Shown here piece by piece: positions 48,031 through 61,622 of a stretch of DNA of 64,000 nucleotides. The stretch spans positions 1 through 64,000 of the forward strand of contig QJNS01000280.1 in NCBI GenBank assembly GCA_004154925.1, read 5' to 3'. The position numbers and the translations under genes are program-made. The stretch is from Monosporascus cannonballus. Lineage: Eukaryota > Ascomycota > Sordariomycetes > Xylariales. The notes beneath the pieces were generated by a model. The model ran no database searches and was not told the origin of the DNA. It saw only the letters and a program-made list of their open reading frames with translations. How positions within the stretch are numbered: the stretch's first letter is position 1; every line of letters begins with the position of its first letter.

Positions 48031-51000
48031 TGATAGACAATATACCTTACGAAAAAGAGACTTATAATTAAATATAAGATATAATTTGAAAAGACTTTGA
48101 TGTATCCGTTTTTAATTAATTTGTTAATTTATATTTTTACATATGTTTTTAAAACTAATATTTATTTTAATTTTTTAATTTAGCACTAGGGGCTTTATAT
48201 AGATGATATTCTTTGCTTTTTTAATTTTGAAGTTTTATATAATTTAATAGTAATATTTATATTTAAGCCTTTTATAAAGAAATTAAGTTAAATAATAATT
48301 TTAATGTTTTAAGCATTGCTTTAAATACATTGTATTGTGTTTATATATATAGTATATATATTTATTACCGAGGTAAATTTATAACGGGTAATGTTTAAAA
48401 TATTATTATATAATTTGAATTTGCTTAATTAAATAGTTTAGTTTATAAAATTATAGCTTTTTCGAATTATATATTATATATATTATTATTATAAATCTTA
48501 TTAAAATATATTAAGCGTATTTAATCAAAACCTAAAAAATGATATAATAAATTAATAAGGTAAAATCTTGTTTAAAAGATTATTAATATATAAAACACGT
48601 TAAAATATATTATTCATATTTAATATTTATATAAATATTATAATTTATTATAATAAAAACATTTCTATAAGAACTGTTATTATATTATGATTAACTTTAA
48701 AAACTTTTAAAATTATAATTTAATATATATAATATATTTTTATAGTAAGTTTGAAATACATTTATTTAATTTATTAATTATATAATTACAATTACATAAT
48801 ATATATGTTATTTGTTATAATTATTAAATCTATAATATATGTTTCATAAATAATATATTATAATCTAAGAAAGTTTAATATTAAATTAATTAATACGAAA
48901 TTCAAATAACTTAAATAATATTATATATTGTTCTTATATTCGCTTCTATAAAACTTTTTAAATTAAAAGTTTATGAAAAGTATATAATTATTGATCTTTT
49001 TAATAAAATAAATATTAGTTAGAACGATTATTATTACTTTTAATTATTTTAACAAAATAATTTAAATTTATTAAAAATATTTCTAGTAAATTATTATTTG
49101 AAATATTTTGAAAAATGTTTAATATATTACAAGAAATCGATCTTTTAGTAAATATCTTTTAAATATGTAAAAACATATAGTATAATAACGATTTTAAAAA
49201 TTAAATTAAAAAGATTCCACGTAATTATTATATTATAAATTATATAACATTATATATTTAAATTTAATTAATAGAATAAATTATATTAACTTTATTTAAT
49301 CTTTGTTTAGTTAAATTTTATTTATAAATTATAATTCAAATTTTATAAAAATAATACAAGATTTGATAATTTATATATAAATTTTAATTTCTTAATATTT
49401 TAATGTTTAATTAAAATATATAATAATAACTTTTTGAAGTTAAAATATATACATAAAAAATTTAATTTATATGTTAATAATTATGTTATTTCGAAATATA
49501 TATAATATATATCTATGTTATTTATTATGTTAAACTTTTGTTTATATATTTCTATATATTTATTATATTTTGTATTTTATATTTTTAAATTATTTCTTAA
49601 ATTAATATTATATTAATACAAATGCGATAATTCTTAATTAGTTAGTAAAAGTATTTATATATATATATGTTATATTTTATATTTAGTTTTATAATAGTAT
49701 TATTATAAAGTAAATTCATATTTTATTATTATATTTTATTTTAATTTTAATTACATATATGTTGTTATTGTATTTTTTAAAAAAGGAAAACAATATATTT
49801 TGAATTAAGTATATAATTATTTGATAAAAATTAAGATTTATGTTTTTTAAGAATTAATTCTATTAATATATTTAATTTAATATAATATTTTTAATATTAT
49901 TTATATTATTAATCGCAATATCGTAATAATAATTAAATTAGCATTTTAAAATTTGAATTATATATAGATATATTTTATAAGAAATTTTAATTAACTTTTT
50001 TTACATATGATAAAAGTTTATATTATTTAATTAACTTCAATTTGAAACCAGGTTATATAATATATAATATTGTTTATTTAAAATAATTATATTAAGTTTC
50101 AATAATATATATTACGGTATAAAAAATATATGTTATAAAATTAAAAAAAGTATTTATTTAAAAATTTATATAATATTAATTATTACTTCTTTTTTAAAGC
50201 TGCCTATTTAAATTAAGTTTATATAATATAAATTATATTAAATAATATATACTTTAAGATTTTAACTAAAACATTAAAACAATAATATATTTTATAATAC
50301 GTATAAATTTAATTTTAATATGATTTCTTTAAATATTTAAATGCTGAATAAATAATTATCTATATATTAAATCGTTTACTATGATAATATATTTATATTA
50401 ATATTTAAATATTTTAAAAAAGTTAAATAAGCCGATCTCAAAAGTGTTTATTGAATATATTTTAAAAAATACTATTAATGGATTATAATTTTATATACTT
50501 TTAAAAAATTAAACAAATAATATAGAATTTCGATAACATTAAAAATTGAAATATAGTTTTTAATAATTTTAAATTATAATTTTAAATAAGGCGATAATAT
50601 TTACATATAGAATAAACAGTTTTTGTAATAATACTGAAAAGCTATTTCTATTATTTATTTACTTATAGATATAATTTTCTTTAATTTACAATATTAAGCT
50701 AATATATTTTAAATGTTATAAAATTAAAAATATAGTAAGAATTAATATAATGATTTTAAAATATAAGAAAAACCTAGGATTTAGAACAACGTTATGTAAA
50801 ATTGAAACTTCTATATAATAATATAAAATTAATTCAAATTATAAACATAAATAAAGTGGACATAATATATATATAATATATTAAAACCTTTAATTAATAT
50901 TAAAGAAATTTACAAATATTATATTTTATATTTATATAAATACACCGATATTAAACCTAATTTTCTTCTAGATTATAATAAAGTTTTAACGAATTTTATT

Positions 51001-51487
51001 GCTCTTTATTTATATTTATTATAGCTATTTGATAAATGTTATATATCTTTAATTTACAAATTTAAATATTTTACTTATTGATAATATCTCTAAATACGAA
51101 AATAACACTAAAGTAAATTAATTATATAAATATAACTGTACAACTGATATTAATATTAAAGCATGAAACATTATAAAAATCTAAAATATATAGATTTAAA
51201 TTAAAATACAATATATAATAACTTTGTAATTACAAATATTTAATATATTATATATATATATATTATAATAATCGAAGTTTGAACTTTAAATGGTAAAAAT
51301 AAATAAATTATGTATTCATTTCCTGTTTAAATTATTTGCATTAAATATTTATATATAATATAATTTCATTAAAACTTAACGAAAATTTTATAAATCATTT
51401 TACAATATAAAAATATCATATTGTTACTTTCGATTTTAAACGTTCTGGTATATTTAGAAAATTATTATTGTTTTTATAAAATCGAAA
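48031..51487. other. Ultra-AT-rich gene-free sequence
   Basis: About 3.5 kb almost entirely of A and T with scattered single C or G. No frame, repeat array or transposon motif could be recognised. It may be the oldest decayed material in the window. Confidence 0.6.
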
Positions 51488-51872
51488 TATTATAATCGAA
51501 ATCAAGATCGGTCACAAAAACGGTCGAACCTATACGAAAAGATAACGTGATTTGGATCTTTTTTGGTGTCAAAATCTAAATAAATCTATATAAAACTAAT
51601 TAAATCTAATAATGTTAGACCTGTATTAACGTCAAAATTTAAGAGGGATTTAATTAATATAAAGAGAAATTATACGGTTCGTTATTTCTATAATATAAAT
51701 AATTTTAGCTTACCATATTTATCAATATTAAGATATCGTTGTTTAAAATATTTTTAATATTTCGAAACGTAACAAATTATTATACCTCTTATTTAAATTA
51801 TCATAATACTTGCATTAATATAAACTCGAACGACTTAGATTCAATAGTTTGTTTAATCGTATAGCCGGTATA
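51488..51872 (+). repeat. 5' LTR of E5
   Basis: About 385 bp. Shares with E1 the opening (CGGTC, AAACGGTCGAA) and with E1/E2 the 3' block (TTAATATAAACTCGAACG, TAGTTTGTTTAATCG). Not identical to either, so it is a third subfamily. Confidence 0.7.
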
Positions 51873-51949
51873 CATTAGAAGTTCTTATTTAATAATCCCG
51901 TTAGATTCTAAACAATATTATCAATACTATATCTGCTAGGTAAAGGTTA

Positions 51950-52735
51950 ACTTACGAAATCTTTAAGAAATATATAAGTTTAAATAAAAAAATAGTAACC
52001 TCGCTTAATTAAAGAGGAGGTTTTTCGATAACTGGACTGTTTAAACGAACGTATTGCTCATTTCGAAAAGGAAAATATTAATCTTATCGGATCGCTTTAT
52101 ATAATATATAAAAAGGTAAAAGATAAAAGCAAAGCGTTAGATATTAGAAATCTTCTAAGGTAGATTAGGTTATTAGTTAAACATTATAAAGAAACTAGAA
52201 AAAGTTTTGAAGCTCGTTAAACTCGAATAATTCGACGGTACTTTCGTAAAGTTGTAATTATTCTTAACTTAGTAATAAGCGTATTTTGAGTATTTTCTTA
52301 TTCGATATGTGAAGCTTACCTTACGAATAGAATTTACAATTGGAGTATTTATTAGAAATGCGGTTATTTGGTTTAAATCGGCTATAAAAAAGCATATTAT
52401 CCTATTCGTCGAAAAGATAAAGCTTTAAAATGGTGCGAATATATAACAATTAAAAATAGTTTAAGAAGATATTAATAAAGGTTTTCAAAATAATAAACGA
52501 AAGCATAAAGATCGAAATATAAATCTAAAAGTTACGATAAAAAAGATCGATATCTAGTTATAGTAGCATATTTATTTAGTTAGAATTTAAATTAAATTAA
52601 AGGCAAACTATATTAATAGCCAAGCGTTTTAACAATCTGAAAAGAAAATATAAAAAATAATTTTTAAGTTAAATTAGCCAGGTGATTTATTAAAGTGTAT
52701 TGTTATATTAATTACAATTAATAAATAATAATATA
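51950..52735 (+). pseudogene. E5 gag
   Basis: Capsid-type gag. KLEKVLKLVKLExFDGTFVK then LFLTxxxAYFEYFLIRY (52190-52300) matches the K-P-x-x-F-D-G-x-x-x-x-L-Q-x-F-L-x-Q-x-x-x-Y start of the retrotransposon gag domain. It is followed by FTIGVFIRNAVIWFKSAIKK, fitting the G-x-A-A-x-W-F-x-P block. Near its end FKLNxPGDLLKCIVILITIN (52655-52725) matches the family's L-x-R-P-x-D-L-x-x-x-I-x-x-A-x-x-I-D. All stops are TAA or TAG. There is no zinc knuckle, as the element is cut off before it. Confidence 0.75.
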
Positions 52736-52792
52736 TTTAGCGTATTAAAAAAAGTAAAAAAGATAAAAGTAATGATAAATCTCGATATATAA

Positions 52793-53072
52793 TAAGGTAG
52801 GGCGAGATATTACGCCCATAATCAGGCTCGGCTAATTAGAAAGCCCGAGTTTCGCATATATATTAAGCAGTTCTTTTTCGCTATACATTTAATCCCTAAG
52901 CATCAATTATAACTATTAGTATTTAGTATATTTTCTTCAATTTCAGTTACCGAGGTTTAAAATTATTAATATAATCGGATTAAGTTTTTTATGTCGACAA
53001 TTTTTTTCCGTGTCATAATATAGATTACTTATCTGTATTACTTGAGACTAATTTTCCTTATATTGTACTTCA
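52793..53072 (+). repeat. Solo LTR of gypsy A family
   Basis: 280 bp in the orientation opposite to gypsy A. Starts TAAGGTAGGGCGAGATATTA and ends TGTACTTCA; the conserved block AATCAGGCTCGGCTAATTAG is intact. Flanked on both sides by ATAA (52789-52792, 53073-53076), so it is a full solo LTR, most simply left by recombination between two LTRs. Confidence 0.8.
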
Positions 53073-53076
53073 ATAA

Positions 53077-55432
53077 TTAATATTAATATTTCTTAATATA
53101 CTAATACTTTTTATAATATTGCGCAAGACTTTATAGAATTTAAAGATATTTATTATAAAAGGCTTTATCTGAGCGGTTCGCAATCAATTGGTAATAAGAG
53201 TTTATTTTCTAGCTAAAGAGAAAAGAAAGAGAAAATAAAAATACAGTTATTTATGTTCGCATATAAGGCGCTGCGCTAATGCTGTTTAGTATCAGCGTTT
53301 ATCCGGTACTCCATAATAAAACTTTATATAGCCCCATTATATTACCTCCTACTTTTCTCGAAAAAGGTTAATTTATTGCAGAATTAATAATTCCGTTAAT
53401 TGTTAATTTTTAATTAATTCGAAATTCGAAAGTTTATCGATTTTCAAATTATGCCTAATTTAAATAGTTAATTATAAATTAATTATTTATTTAATAAATT
53501 TATATATAAAAATGCGATTATATTTTTATTTATTTTAAATTTTCTCTTTTATAATAATAATTTAATTCAGTATATTAATTTTTATTAATATTTAGTATAA
53601 TATTTTTATGCTTTATTTTATAACGGATGAAAAATTAATTAATATTTTATAACGCCGCAAAAATAGCTTGTAAAAAGGACGTTTTTACGTTTTCGAACCT
53701 TTTTGGTAAATCGGAATCCGTTAAAGTTTTTCGTACGTTACGTATTTACGTTATATTAAATAAATATCTTACCCGTATTTGCGATATATATTATTTTATT
53801 TATATAATTGGTTTTACCAAAAACCCGACCGTATTTCATTTAAATTAATATAATATTTAATTTATTTATATATTATTTATTCGTTATTTTTAAAATATTT
53901 ATTATTATAAGCAAAAAAATGATCTGTTATTAAGTTTACGTTAATTATAATAATAAATATTTCGAAATAAATATTATTTTTATTTTTATTAATATATTTC
54001 TTTAATATAATTCCCGTATAATTTACGGATATTTTCGAATATCGTTAAGTAATTAGCGTATTTTATAAAATTGTTTTTAATTATAATTATTAATATTTTA
54101 GTTAAATCGCTTTTTTACGCACTTTTTATATTATTCTTTTGCCGTTAACCTTAATTTAGTAGCTATCCGTACTTAAGAAAAAACAAATATCGAAATTTTA
54201 TATTTACGTTTTAAGTTTTCGTACGTTATTTATTCCGAAATAAATTTTGTTTTTAATTCCTAGCTTATGCGTTATTTATATGTAAATAAACTGCCGGTTT
54301 TGCCGGTCTTTTCATTCCTTATAATAAAAAATATATTAAGCATAAAAATACTAAATTTCGCTATATAAACGTTTCGGCGATATATTTCTATTTTCTTTGC
54401 GCCGTTTATTAATTTACGTTATAAATTAAATTAATAACGATTAATAATCGTAATTTAAGCGGTTAAAAAAAATTCTAATTCTATTTGAATTTAGTATAAA
54501 TTAAACCAAATAATTCCGTATTTTAAATATGTAATTTGTATATAACGTTGACGTTATAAATTCGTAAAATAAACTCTTAAATTTATAGATTTTAATAAAT
54601 AATTAAATGATTTCGTAACAGATATATTATTTTTTTAAATTTTAATTTTTTTAAATATATTTTGTTCGTAAATAACGAAAACGTTATTTTAACGTTTATT
54701 TACAAATTATATAAGGTTATTCCTAAACGGTTTCCCCAAATTCCTTATACTGTTTACGTATCGCCCGGCTGGTATTTTTAAGCTGGATTTTTACCCGTCC
54801 GCTTTTGGGTAATACGCTGGATTTCGGGTTCGTTATTAATAATTATATTGCCGTATTCTTTTTGGAACTGTTATAAAACCGCCGTATTTACGAATTTTTT
54901 AAACAATTCCGAAATTGGTTTTATGTAATTTAATTATTTTACCTGGATTTGGCATGTAAAACCTTTTCTTAATTTTTTAATCCGGGCTTGAAAAATATTT
55001 TCCATTTTAAATTCCGGTTCGTTATTTCCTTTAAAAACAATAAAAAAACGTTACGTATTTACGTTAATTTAAAACAGTAAACAATTATAATGTATATATA
55101 TTAATAGATTAATATGAAAATAATTATAAATCTTTATAAATATATTTAATTTAATAACGTAAAAATTAATTGCTTTAATTTCATAATAATTAATTTAAAT
55201 TTATCTTAGTTTTTTAACAGTTAAAAAATAATAAAAAATTTTAAAGATAATTAGATTTCATTATTAACTTTATATTTTTTGGCAATAAAATAATATTTAT
55301 TCGTTATTTGTTTCGAAGTTTATTAAGCCGCTATTATCGCGGCTTAAGCGAATTCCGTATTTTTTCATAATTTCCTAACGAAAATTTCTTTTTTTATACT
55401 TAAATTCCTTTTGGTTGTGGCATTATTTTTTA
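53077..55432 (-). other. Degenerate element split by E3, left part
   Basis: Host sequence of the E3 insertion; continues at 62803. The minus strand has coding-like stretches with TAA/TAG stops: KKEIFVRKLxKNTEF near 55370-55420, and NEPEFKMENIFQARIKKLRK then NIIINNEPEIQRITQKRTGK (54780-55020). I do not recognise the family. A less AT-rich block at 53165-53345 holds no frame I can support. Confidence 0.35.
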
Positions 55433-55437
55433 TTTAG

Positions 55438-55868
55438 TGTTACAGGAACAGGGGTTCCTGTCTTGAAGAAACCAACCTTTAGGGCCTAGCGTGGACCTGC
55501 CACGGCTAAACCCCGGGTGGGAAAGCTTGGCCTCGGAAATGATCTAAGGATCTAGGTGATCTATGGGACCTGGTTATATAAATCACATAGATCACATAGA
55601 TTTACGACATACTTATTTTGGGAGTTTAGGATATATAATAAATCGGTTTTTTATATAAATAATATTTACTTAGTTTTTTCGTTCCTTAATTATTAATCTA
55701 AGTTTTTAACCAAAGGTAATTATATTATTTTTTAATTAAGAAAAAAATATTTTAAAATCTTTTTAATAAATATATTAAATTATTCCTTACCTTATTATTA
55801 CTTATAAATTAAAACCTTTTTCGGATATTATTTATATTTCCAAATAAATATATAATAAGTTCGTTATA
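55438..55868 (+). repeat. 5' LTR of E3
   Basis: 431 bp, TGTTACAGGAACAGGGG to CGTTATA (mutated CA). The first 180 bp keep normal composition (CCAACCTTTAGGGCCTAGCG, CCCCGGGTGGG, ATCTAGGTGATCTATGGGAC). The rest is more AT-rich. Confidence 0.93.
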
Positions 55869-56220
55869 TTTTAATAATTCCTTAATTAATAGCTAACGGA
55901 TAATTTACTGCCTAATTAAGGCATAAATTTTTCTGAACTTAATATAAACGATAACATAAGACAATATTTAAAAGATAAATAATATATATAATCCTTATTA
56001 TTAGTTAGGAAAACGTTATTAATAAGATTTAATAATTTACCCCTTATTAAAAAAATTTTCCAATTAATTAATAATATAATACCCTTTATTACTCGATCTT
56101 AAAAAAGCTCGTTATCCTCGTAACCCAAATAACAACCTACCCCGGCCCTTAAGGATACCATTAAAGTTTAGGGAAAGGAATCGGAAAAAAAAACGGTTAA
56201 GGAAAAAATTAAGGAAAAAT

Positions 56221-57300
56221 ATGGGGCCGAAAATTAAAAAAAAAGAACTTATTGCAAAGGAAAAATTAAATGCCCTAATAGCAGAAATCCGAACCCTAAA
56301 AGAAAAAAAATATTCGGCTTACAAAAAGAAAAAAACTAACTTTTCCTTAGTTTGGCTCCCCCAAAAGGCGAAGCTAAGGGGCCGGTTATTAACCTTTTTC
56401 GCTGGACCTAAGGCGAACGCAAAAAAAAACCTTGACCCTGCTATTATTCGGCGCAATTCGGATACGGGAAAAAACCATTTTACCCTTTGGTTATTATGGA
56501 ATGCCAGACGTTAAGGGCTATAAGCCAATTCCCCCCAAACCTTACGACGGATCAAAGGACCCTAATAGATTTTTGGTTTAGGCAAAGCTTTACCTTAAGT
56601 TTTATAAAAATTCTTTGCCGGAAAAATATCAAAAAGTAATGGCCATTTTCTAATTACTAATTGGACGAATTCGCCAATGGTTCGAACTTATTTTAACGGA
56701 TTACCTCAAAAAATACCCAAAGAAATTTTCGGACCTTATTAATTATATTTTCAGCAATTACGAAAATTTTGAAAAAAAAATGCGCGTTTTATTCGGTAAT
56801 CCCAATAAAAAACAAAACGTTATTAAGCAGTTTTATCTTTTTTACCAAATTAAATCAATATTTAAATATACAATAAAATTTAATTATTTAGCCGTTATTT
56901 TAAATTTACTAAAAAACGCATTATTTTATTTTTATTATAATAACTTAAAACTTTAGGTTAAAAACGAATTATATATAAAACTTAAAATTAAATTTTTTGC
57001 AAAATATATAAATAAAGTTATTATTACCGACCGACGAACTTTTAATCCGTATTTCGAAAAAAAAAGACCGATAAATAAAATAACGATAAAAATTCCTATA
57101 ACTAAACTAAAAAAAATAAGGGCAAACCTTAAAAAAATAAGTTCAACTTCAAAAAAACCTAAGAAAAATAAATTTAAAGTAAAATGTTTTAATTATGGCA
57201 AAAAAAGATATTTTAAAAACGAATATCGCTTCTTTACTAAAAGGGACTCCAAAAAAAAGGAATTTTTTAATCCTAAAAGAAAATCAAAACGGCTGAATAA
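56221..57300 (+). pseudogene. E3 gag
   Basis: Starts with a 97-codon open piece (56221-56514), Lys/Glu-rich and helical (KKKELIAKEKLNALIAEIRT), the coiled-coil head of chromovirus gag. After a frame change at about 56500 the capsid domain follows: KGYKPIPPKPYDGSKDPNRF, then AKLYLKFY, RIRQWFE and FSDLINYIFSNYENFEKKMR. The zinc knuckle at 57185-57226 reads CFNYGKKRYFKNEY, with the first Cys kept and the other ligands changed to Tyr. Upstream sequence KxGxEKNG-like is Lys-rich and may be part of gag. Stops within are TAG/TAA (CAG, CAA). Confidence 0.8.
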
Positions 57301-60300
57301 AAAACCGATAATAAGGCAAAAAAGGAAAAGAAAAAAATTAGCTCGATTTCTTTCCAGCCAGAATTTATTATTACCATAATTATTTAAATTTAAAACAATA
57401 ACCCAAAGTACGAAAATTATTTTATTTACCAGGATTTTAAGGTTAAAACTTATAAATATTATCCCGGATAAATAATTTCCAAAATAATTATAAAATTAAG
57501 ATATTAATATTACCTTAATTCTTAAAAATATAAAATATATATAAAAAATAGTTAATTTCGATTAAATATTAATAATTACGGATAATTATCCCCAAAGCTT
57601 TATAAACTCCCAAAATACATTATTTATAAGAAAATACCATTAATAAACCTTTACAATTTATTATATTGTATTATTTGTTATTAAAATAATTATTTTATTT
57701 ATTTCAAAATTAAAAAAAACAATAATTTTTGGCCCGGATAAAATAATAAAATTTTTACCGAACCAAACGATAAATACCGATATATTAAAATTCCCCGATA
57801 AATAAAATACTTTAAATGTTATTACTTATATCCCGAATCAAAACGGAATTAAAAGGTTATATCGTAAGGATACTTATATTACTTCCCGATACTTTATATC
57901 TAATACGAATTTTTAAATATAGGAATATCTTTTTCGGAAATTTACCTTATTAATTTTATGACCCGGAAAAAACGGAATAAAAAGGTAAACTAGGAAAAAG
58001 GCCCGATTTTAAAGCCTTAATGCAAATACGGCAAGAAAATATGGTTCCGGTACAAAAATAATTAATACATTAAATATGCTGTTAAAAAAGTTTGCAAATA
58101 AAGGTTTATTTAAGTCGAAAACCATCAGAAATCAAAAAATTACAAAGGCCTTCGAAAATAAGGTATTAAAAAACCCTAATCGACAAAACCTTATACGAAA
58201 TAACGAAAAAAACGCGCAGCCAAATTAAGATCCTTTTTCGATATAAAAATAAGGTATTTAAGGCCATAATTAATTCCGGAATAAAAGGTAATTTTATTTC
58301 CCCCGTAATAGCAAAAAGATATTAAATTCCCTAAAAATATAAGTTAAAGTTTTATAAATTACGTATAATGGACGGCAACCTATTTATTTATAAAAACAAA
58401 TAAGTTTTCCGAAAAACGGAAGAATTTTTAATATAAATTTAAAGATATTAAAAACGCGTTTTACTGGATATCGCTAACATTTCCGGATACGATATTATCT
58501 TAGGAATACCTTAACTTTATTTTAGTAATTTACAAATTAATTAAAAAAAACAAATATTTTCCTAGGACAAAATATTAAATAAAAATAATCGAAAAATTTG
58601 TTATGTTATTAAGGAAATACGGGTTCCTAATTAGATTTTTACGGTACCTCCGGAATATCAAAAATTTAAAAAATTATTTAAAAATAAAAAGAATACGAAT
58701 TATTATTATACAGTTAATAAAATTATCGGATACTTATTAAAAAAGGGCATTATCTTAAATTTTATAAAATTTATTATATAAACCCAAAAAAATTAAAAAC
58801 TTTATGGAAAAATATATAATTAAATTTAAAAAAAAGATATATTTAATTTTTTAATTCCTTTATTAAATATTTAATCCTTATAATATTAAAAATTAAAAAT
58901 AATAAATAAAAAATTAATAAGAACGGAAACCTTATTTACCAAAAAATAATTAATTATAAATAATTAAATAATATTACGATTAAAAACGGATATTCCTTAA
59001 TTTTTATAAATACCATAAAAGAAAATATTAATAAAGCCAAATAATTTACGGCGCTTAATTTTTGCAATAATTATTATTGCATTAAAATGGCCAAAGAAAA
59101 AAAATGGAAAACGGTATTGAAAATAATATATAGACTTTATAAATATAAAGTAATACCTATGAGATTTATTAACGCTTCCGCCAGTTTCCAAAATTTGGTA
59201 ATAACCACCTTTCGACAATCCTTGGACAAATTCGTATTTATTTATTTCGACGATATTCTTATTTATTCCGAAACCTTAAAAAAGCATAAAAAATATATTG
59301 CCTAAATGCTTAGAATTTTGGACGAAACTAATATTCGAATTAACCTTACCAAAAACGTATAACATACTTAAAAATTGGATTTTTTAGGATTTATTTTTAT
59401 ACTAGGATAAATTCAAATTTAACGTTTTAAATTAAGAATAATTAAAGATTGGCCCATCCTTAATAAGGCAACCGTTATAAATATCCGATAGATTTTAGGA
59501 TTTACGGATTACGTACGCGGCCTAATTAAAAAATATGGAAACATAATTAGGCTTTTAACGAAACGTATTATTAAGGAATACGTTAAAAAAAATTCGAATT
59601 TTGAAAAAAAGCAAAAAAAGCGTTTCGGGAATTAAAAGAAATAATTATTAACGGATTTATCGTAAGGATGCCAAATCCAAATAATATAAAACAACTAAAA
59701 ACAAATACCTTAAAGTACGCCCTGGGCGTAATTTTAGAATAATAAAAAGGTAACAGCAAATAATATTTAATAGCATATTATTTTAAAATATTTTAAAATG
59801 CAAAATTTAAATACCAGATTTATAATAAAAAGTTATTAATAATTATTAATATTTTTAAAAAAATAAGAATTTTTCTTTAATAAAATAAAAAAACCTTTCG
59901 ATATTTACTTTAATTATAAAAATCTTACGCGATTTATAAAAGCCCAAAAGTTAAATAAACGATATAAAAAATAATGGATTTTTCTATCCAGATTTAATTT
60001 CAAAATATATTATATTAAAAAAAAAATATCTAAGCGGATATTTTCAGTTGTAAAGGAAATTACGATTCTAAAATTCCCAAAAGAATATGTAAATATTATA
60101 ATATAATAAGAATAAAATTATATATTTATATAAAATAATAAAAAAATTAACTACCAAATTTTTAATACGATTCCGAAATTTTTACGATATAAAAAAACTT
60201 AAGGAAATTTAATAATTAAAAGGATAACCAAAAAACCAGCTATTATACCACGGTAAGATTTATGTTCTTAAGGATTAATAGGAATAATTCGTAAAAGAAT

Positions 60301-61622
60301 TTTACGAGGATTTATTATATGGATATTAAGGGATTTTTAAGATTACTTAATAGCTGTAAGAAAAATATAATTTCCTTAAATTACGCAATATAGTTAACAT
60401 AACCATTAAAAATTATAACGTTTGTAATAAAATTAAGGTAATACGCCATAAGCTTTACGGGTTATTATAATTTACCAATATTCTTAATAAAATATGGAAT
60501 ACCATAACTTGGGACTTTATTATTAATTTACCTTTATTTAAAAACCTAATTACTGAAATCAAATATAACGGAATATAGGTAATTATTAACAGATTTACCA
60601 AATATAAGTATTTTTTACCTTTTAAAAGAAATATAACGGCAAAATAATTAACTTACGCCTTTATTAAATAATATCTTAATAAATATGGGATACCTAAAAA
60701 AATTATTTCAAATCGAAATACGTTATTTATTTTAAAATTTAATATTAATTTCTTTAAATAAATTAATATTAAACTTAAGTTTTTAATAACGTATTATTCT
60801 TAAACGGATAGCTAAACCGAAAAATTAAACCAAACCTTAAAATAATATTTGCGACATTACGTTAATTATTAATAAAATAACTGGGTAAAATTTTTATTAT
60901 TGGTACAAATTGCTTATAATATATTTATTAACGAGAATATAAGCGTATTTCCTTATATAACTATATACGGACATAATACAAAAATAAAACGACCTAAATA
61001 ACAGCTTAATAAAGTACCAAAAATTATTATAATTATCCCAAAAGCAAAAATATTAATAACAAAAATCAAAACGATCCAAACCCGTTTTCAGAATAAATTA
61101 CGATTTCTGTAATAACGGATAATCCAGCATTATAATAAAAAAAGAATTAAGGGATTAATTTTAACGAGAGGAAATAAGGTTTACCTATTACGCCAAAAAC
61201 AAAACGCAATTTCGAACATTTTACAAATTAAAATAAAAAAACCTAGTAACAAGTTTAATTTTAAGAAATTTGGCCCGTTTAAAATTATTAAAGTTATTTC
61301 CAAAATTAACTACTAACTGTCGTTACCTAAAAACATAAGAATATATCTTATTTTTCACATTTTTTATTTAAATTAATACCTAAAAACGCCCCGTTAAAAA
61401 CAGACTTAAAACTCGAAAAACATTTTAACAAATACGAAATCGAACAAATACTAAATTCCAAAATAATCAAAAATAAAATCTAATAACTAATTAAATAAGA
61501 AAAATACTTACATAGAAAAAATACTTAAAAGTTATTTAACCACTTAACAAATGCAATGGACCTGGTTAAGACGTTTTACCGCCAAAATCTTAACTAACCG
61601 TTTTTAATGCGGCCAAGGTTAT
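57300..61622 (+). pseudogene. E3 pol (protease, RT, RNase H, integrase, chromodomain)
   Basis: RT: an open 72-codon piece (59087-59305) with YKVIPMRFINASASFQ, FVFIYFDDILIYS (YFDD 59243-59254). Integrase: zinc region YNVCNKIKVIRHKLYGLL (60415-60470), core from TWDFIINLP (60510) through ISNRNTLF (expected I-S-D-R-D; both Asp are Asn) to EKLNQTLKxYLRHYVN (60815-60860, Glu kept). Chromodomain at 61429-61600: YEIEQILNSKII, NTxKLFNHLTNAMDLVKTFY; expected Trp codons are stops (TGG to TAG/TAA). It would target integration to heterochromatin. The frame end overlaps the end of the antisense frame by about 10-30 bp. Confidence 0.85.

Larger units (their letters stand above)
51488..52740 (+). mobile_element. 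Truncated gypsy element E5 (5' LTR plus gag), E1/E2 relative
   Basis: The LTR (51488-51872) begins TATTATAATC, like the E1 LTR start, and ends GCCGGTATA, followed by interior sequence like that of E2 (CATTAGAAGTTCTTATTTAA against CGTTACAAGTTTTTGTTCAG). Gag follows and stops at about 52735, just before a solo LTR of family A at 52793. No pol or second LTR is found beyond it, so the element is truncated. Confidence 0.75.
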
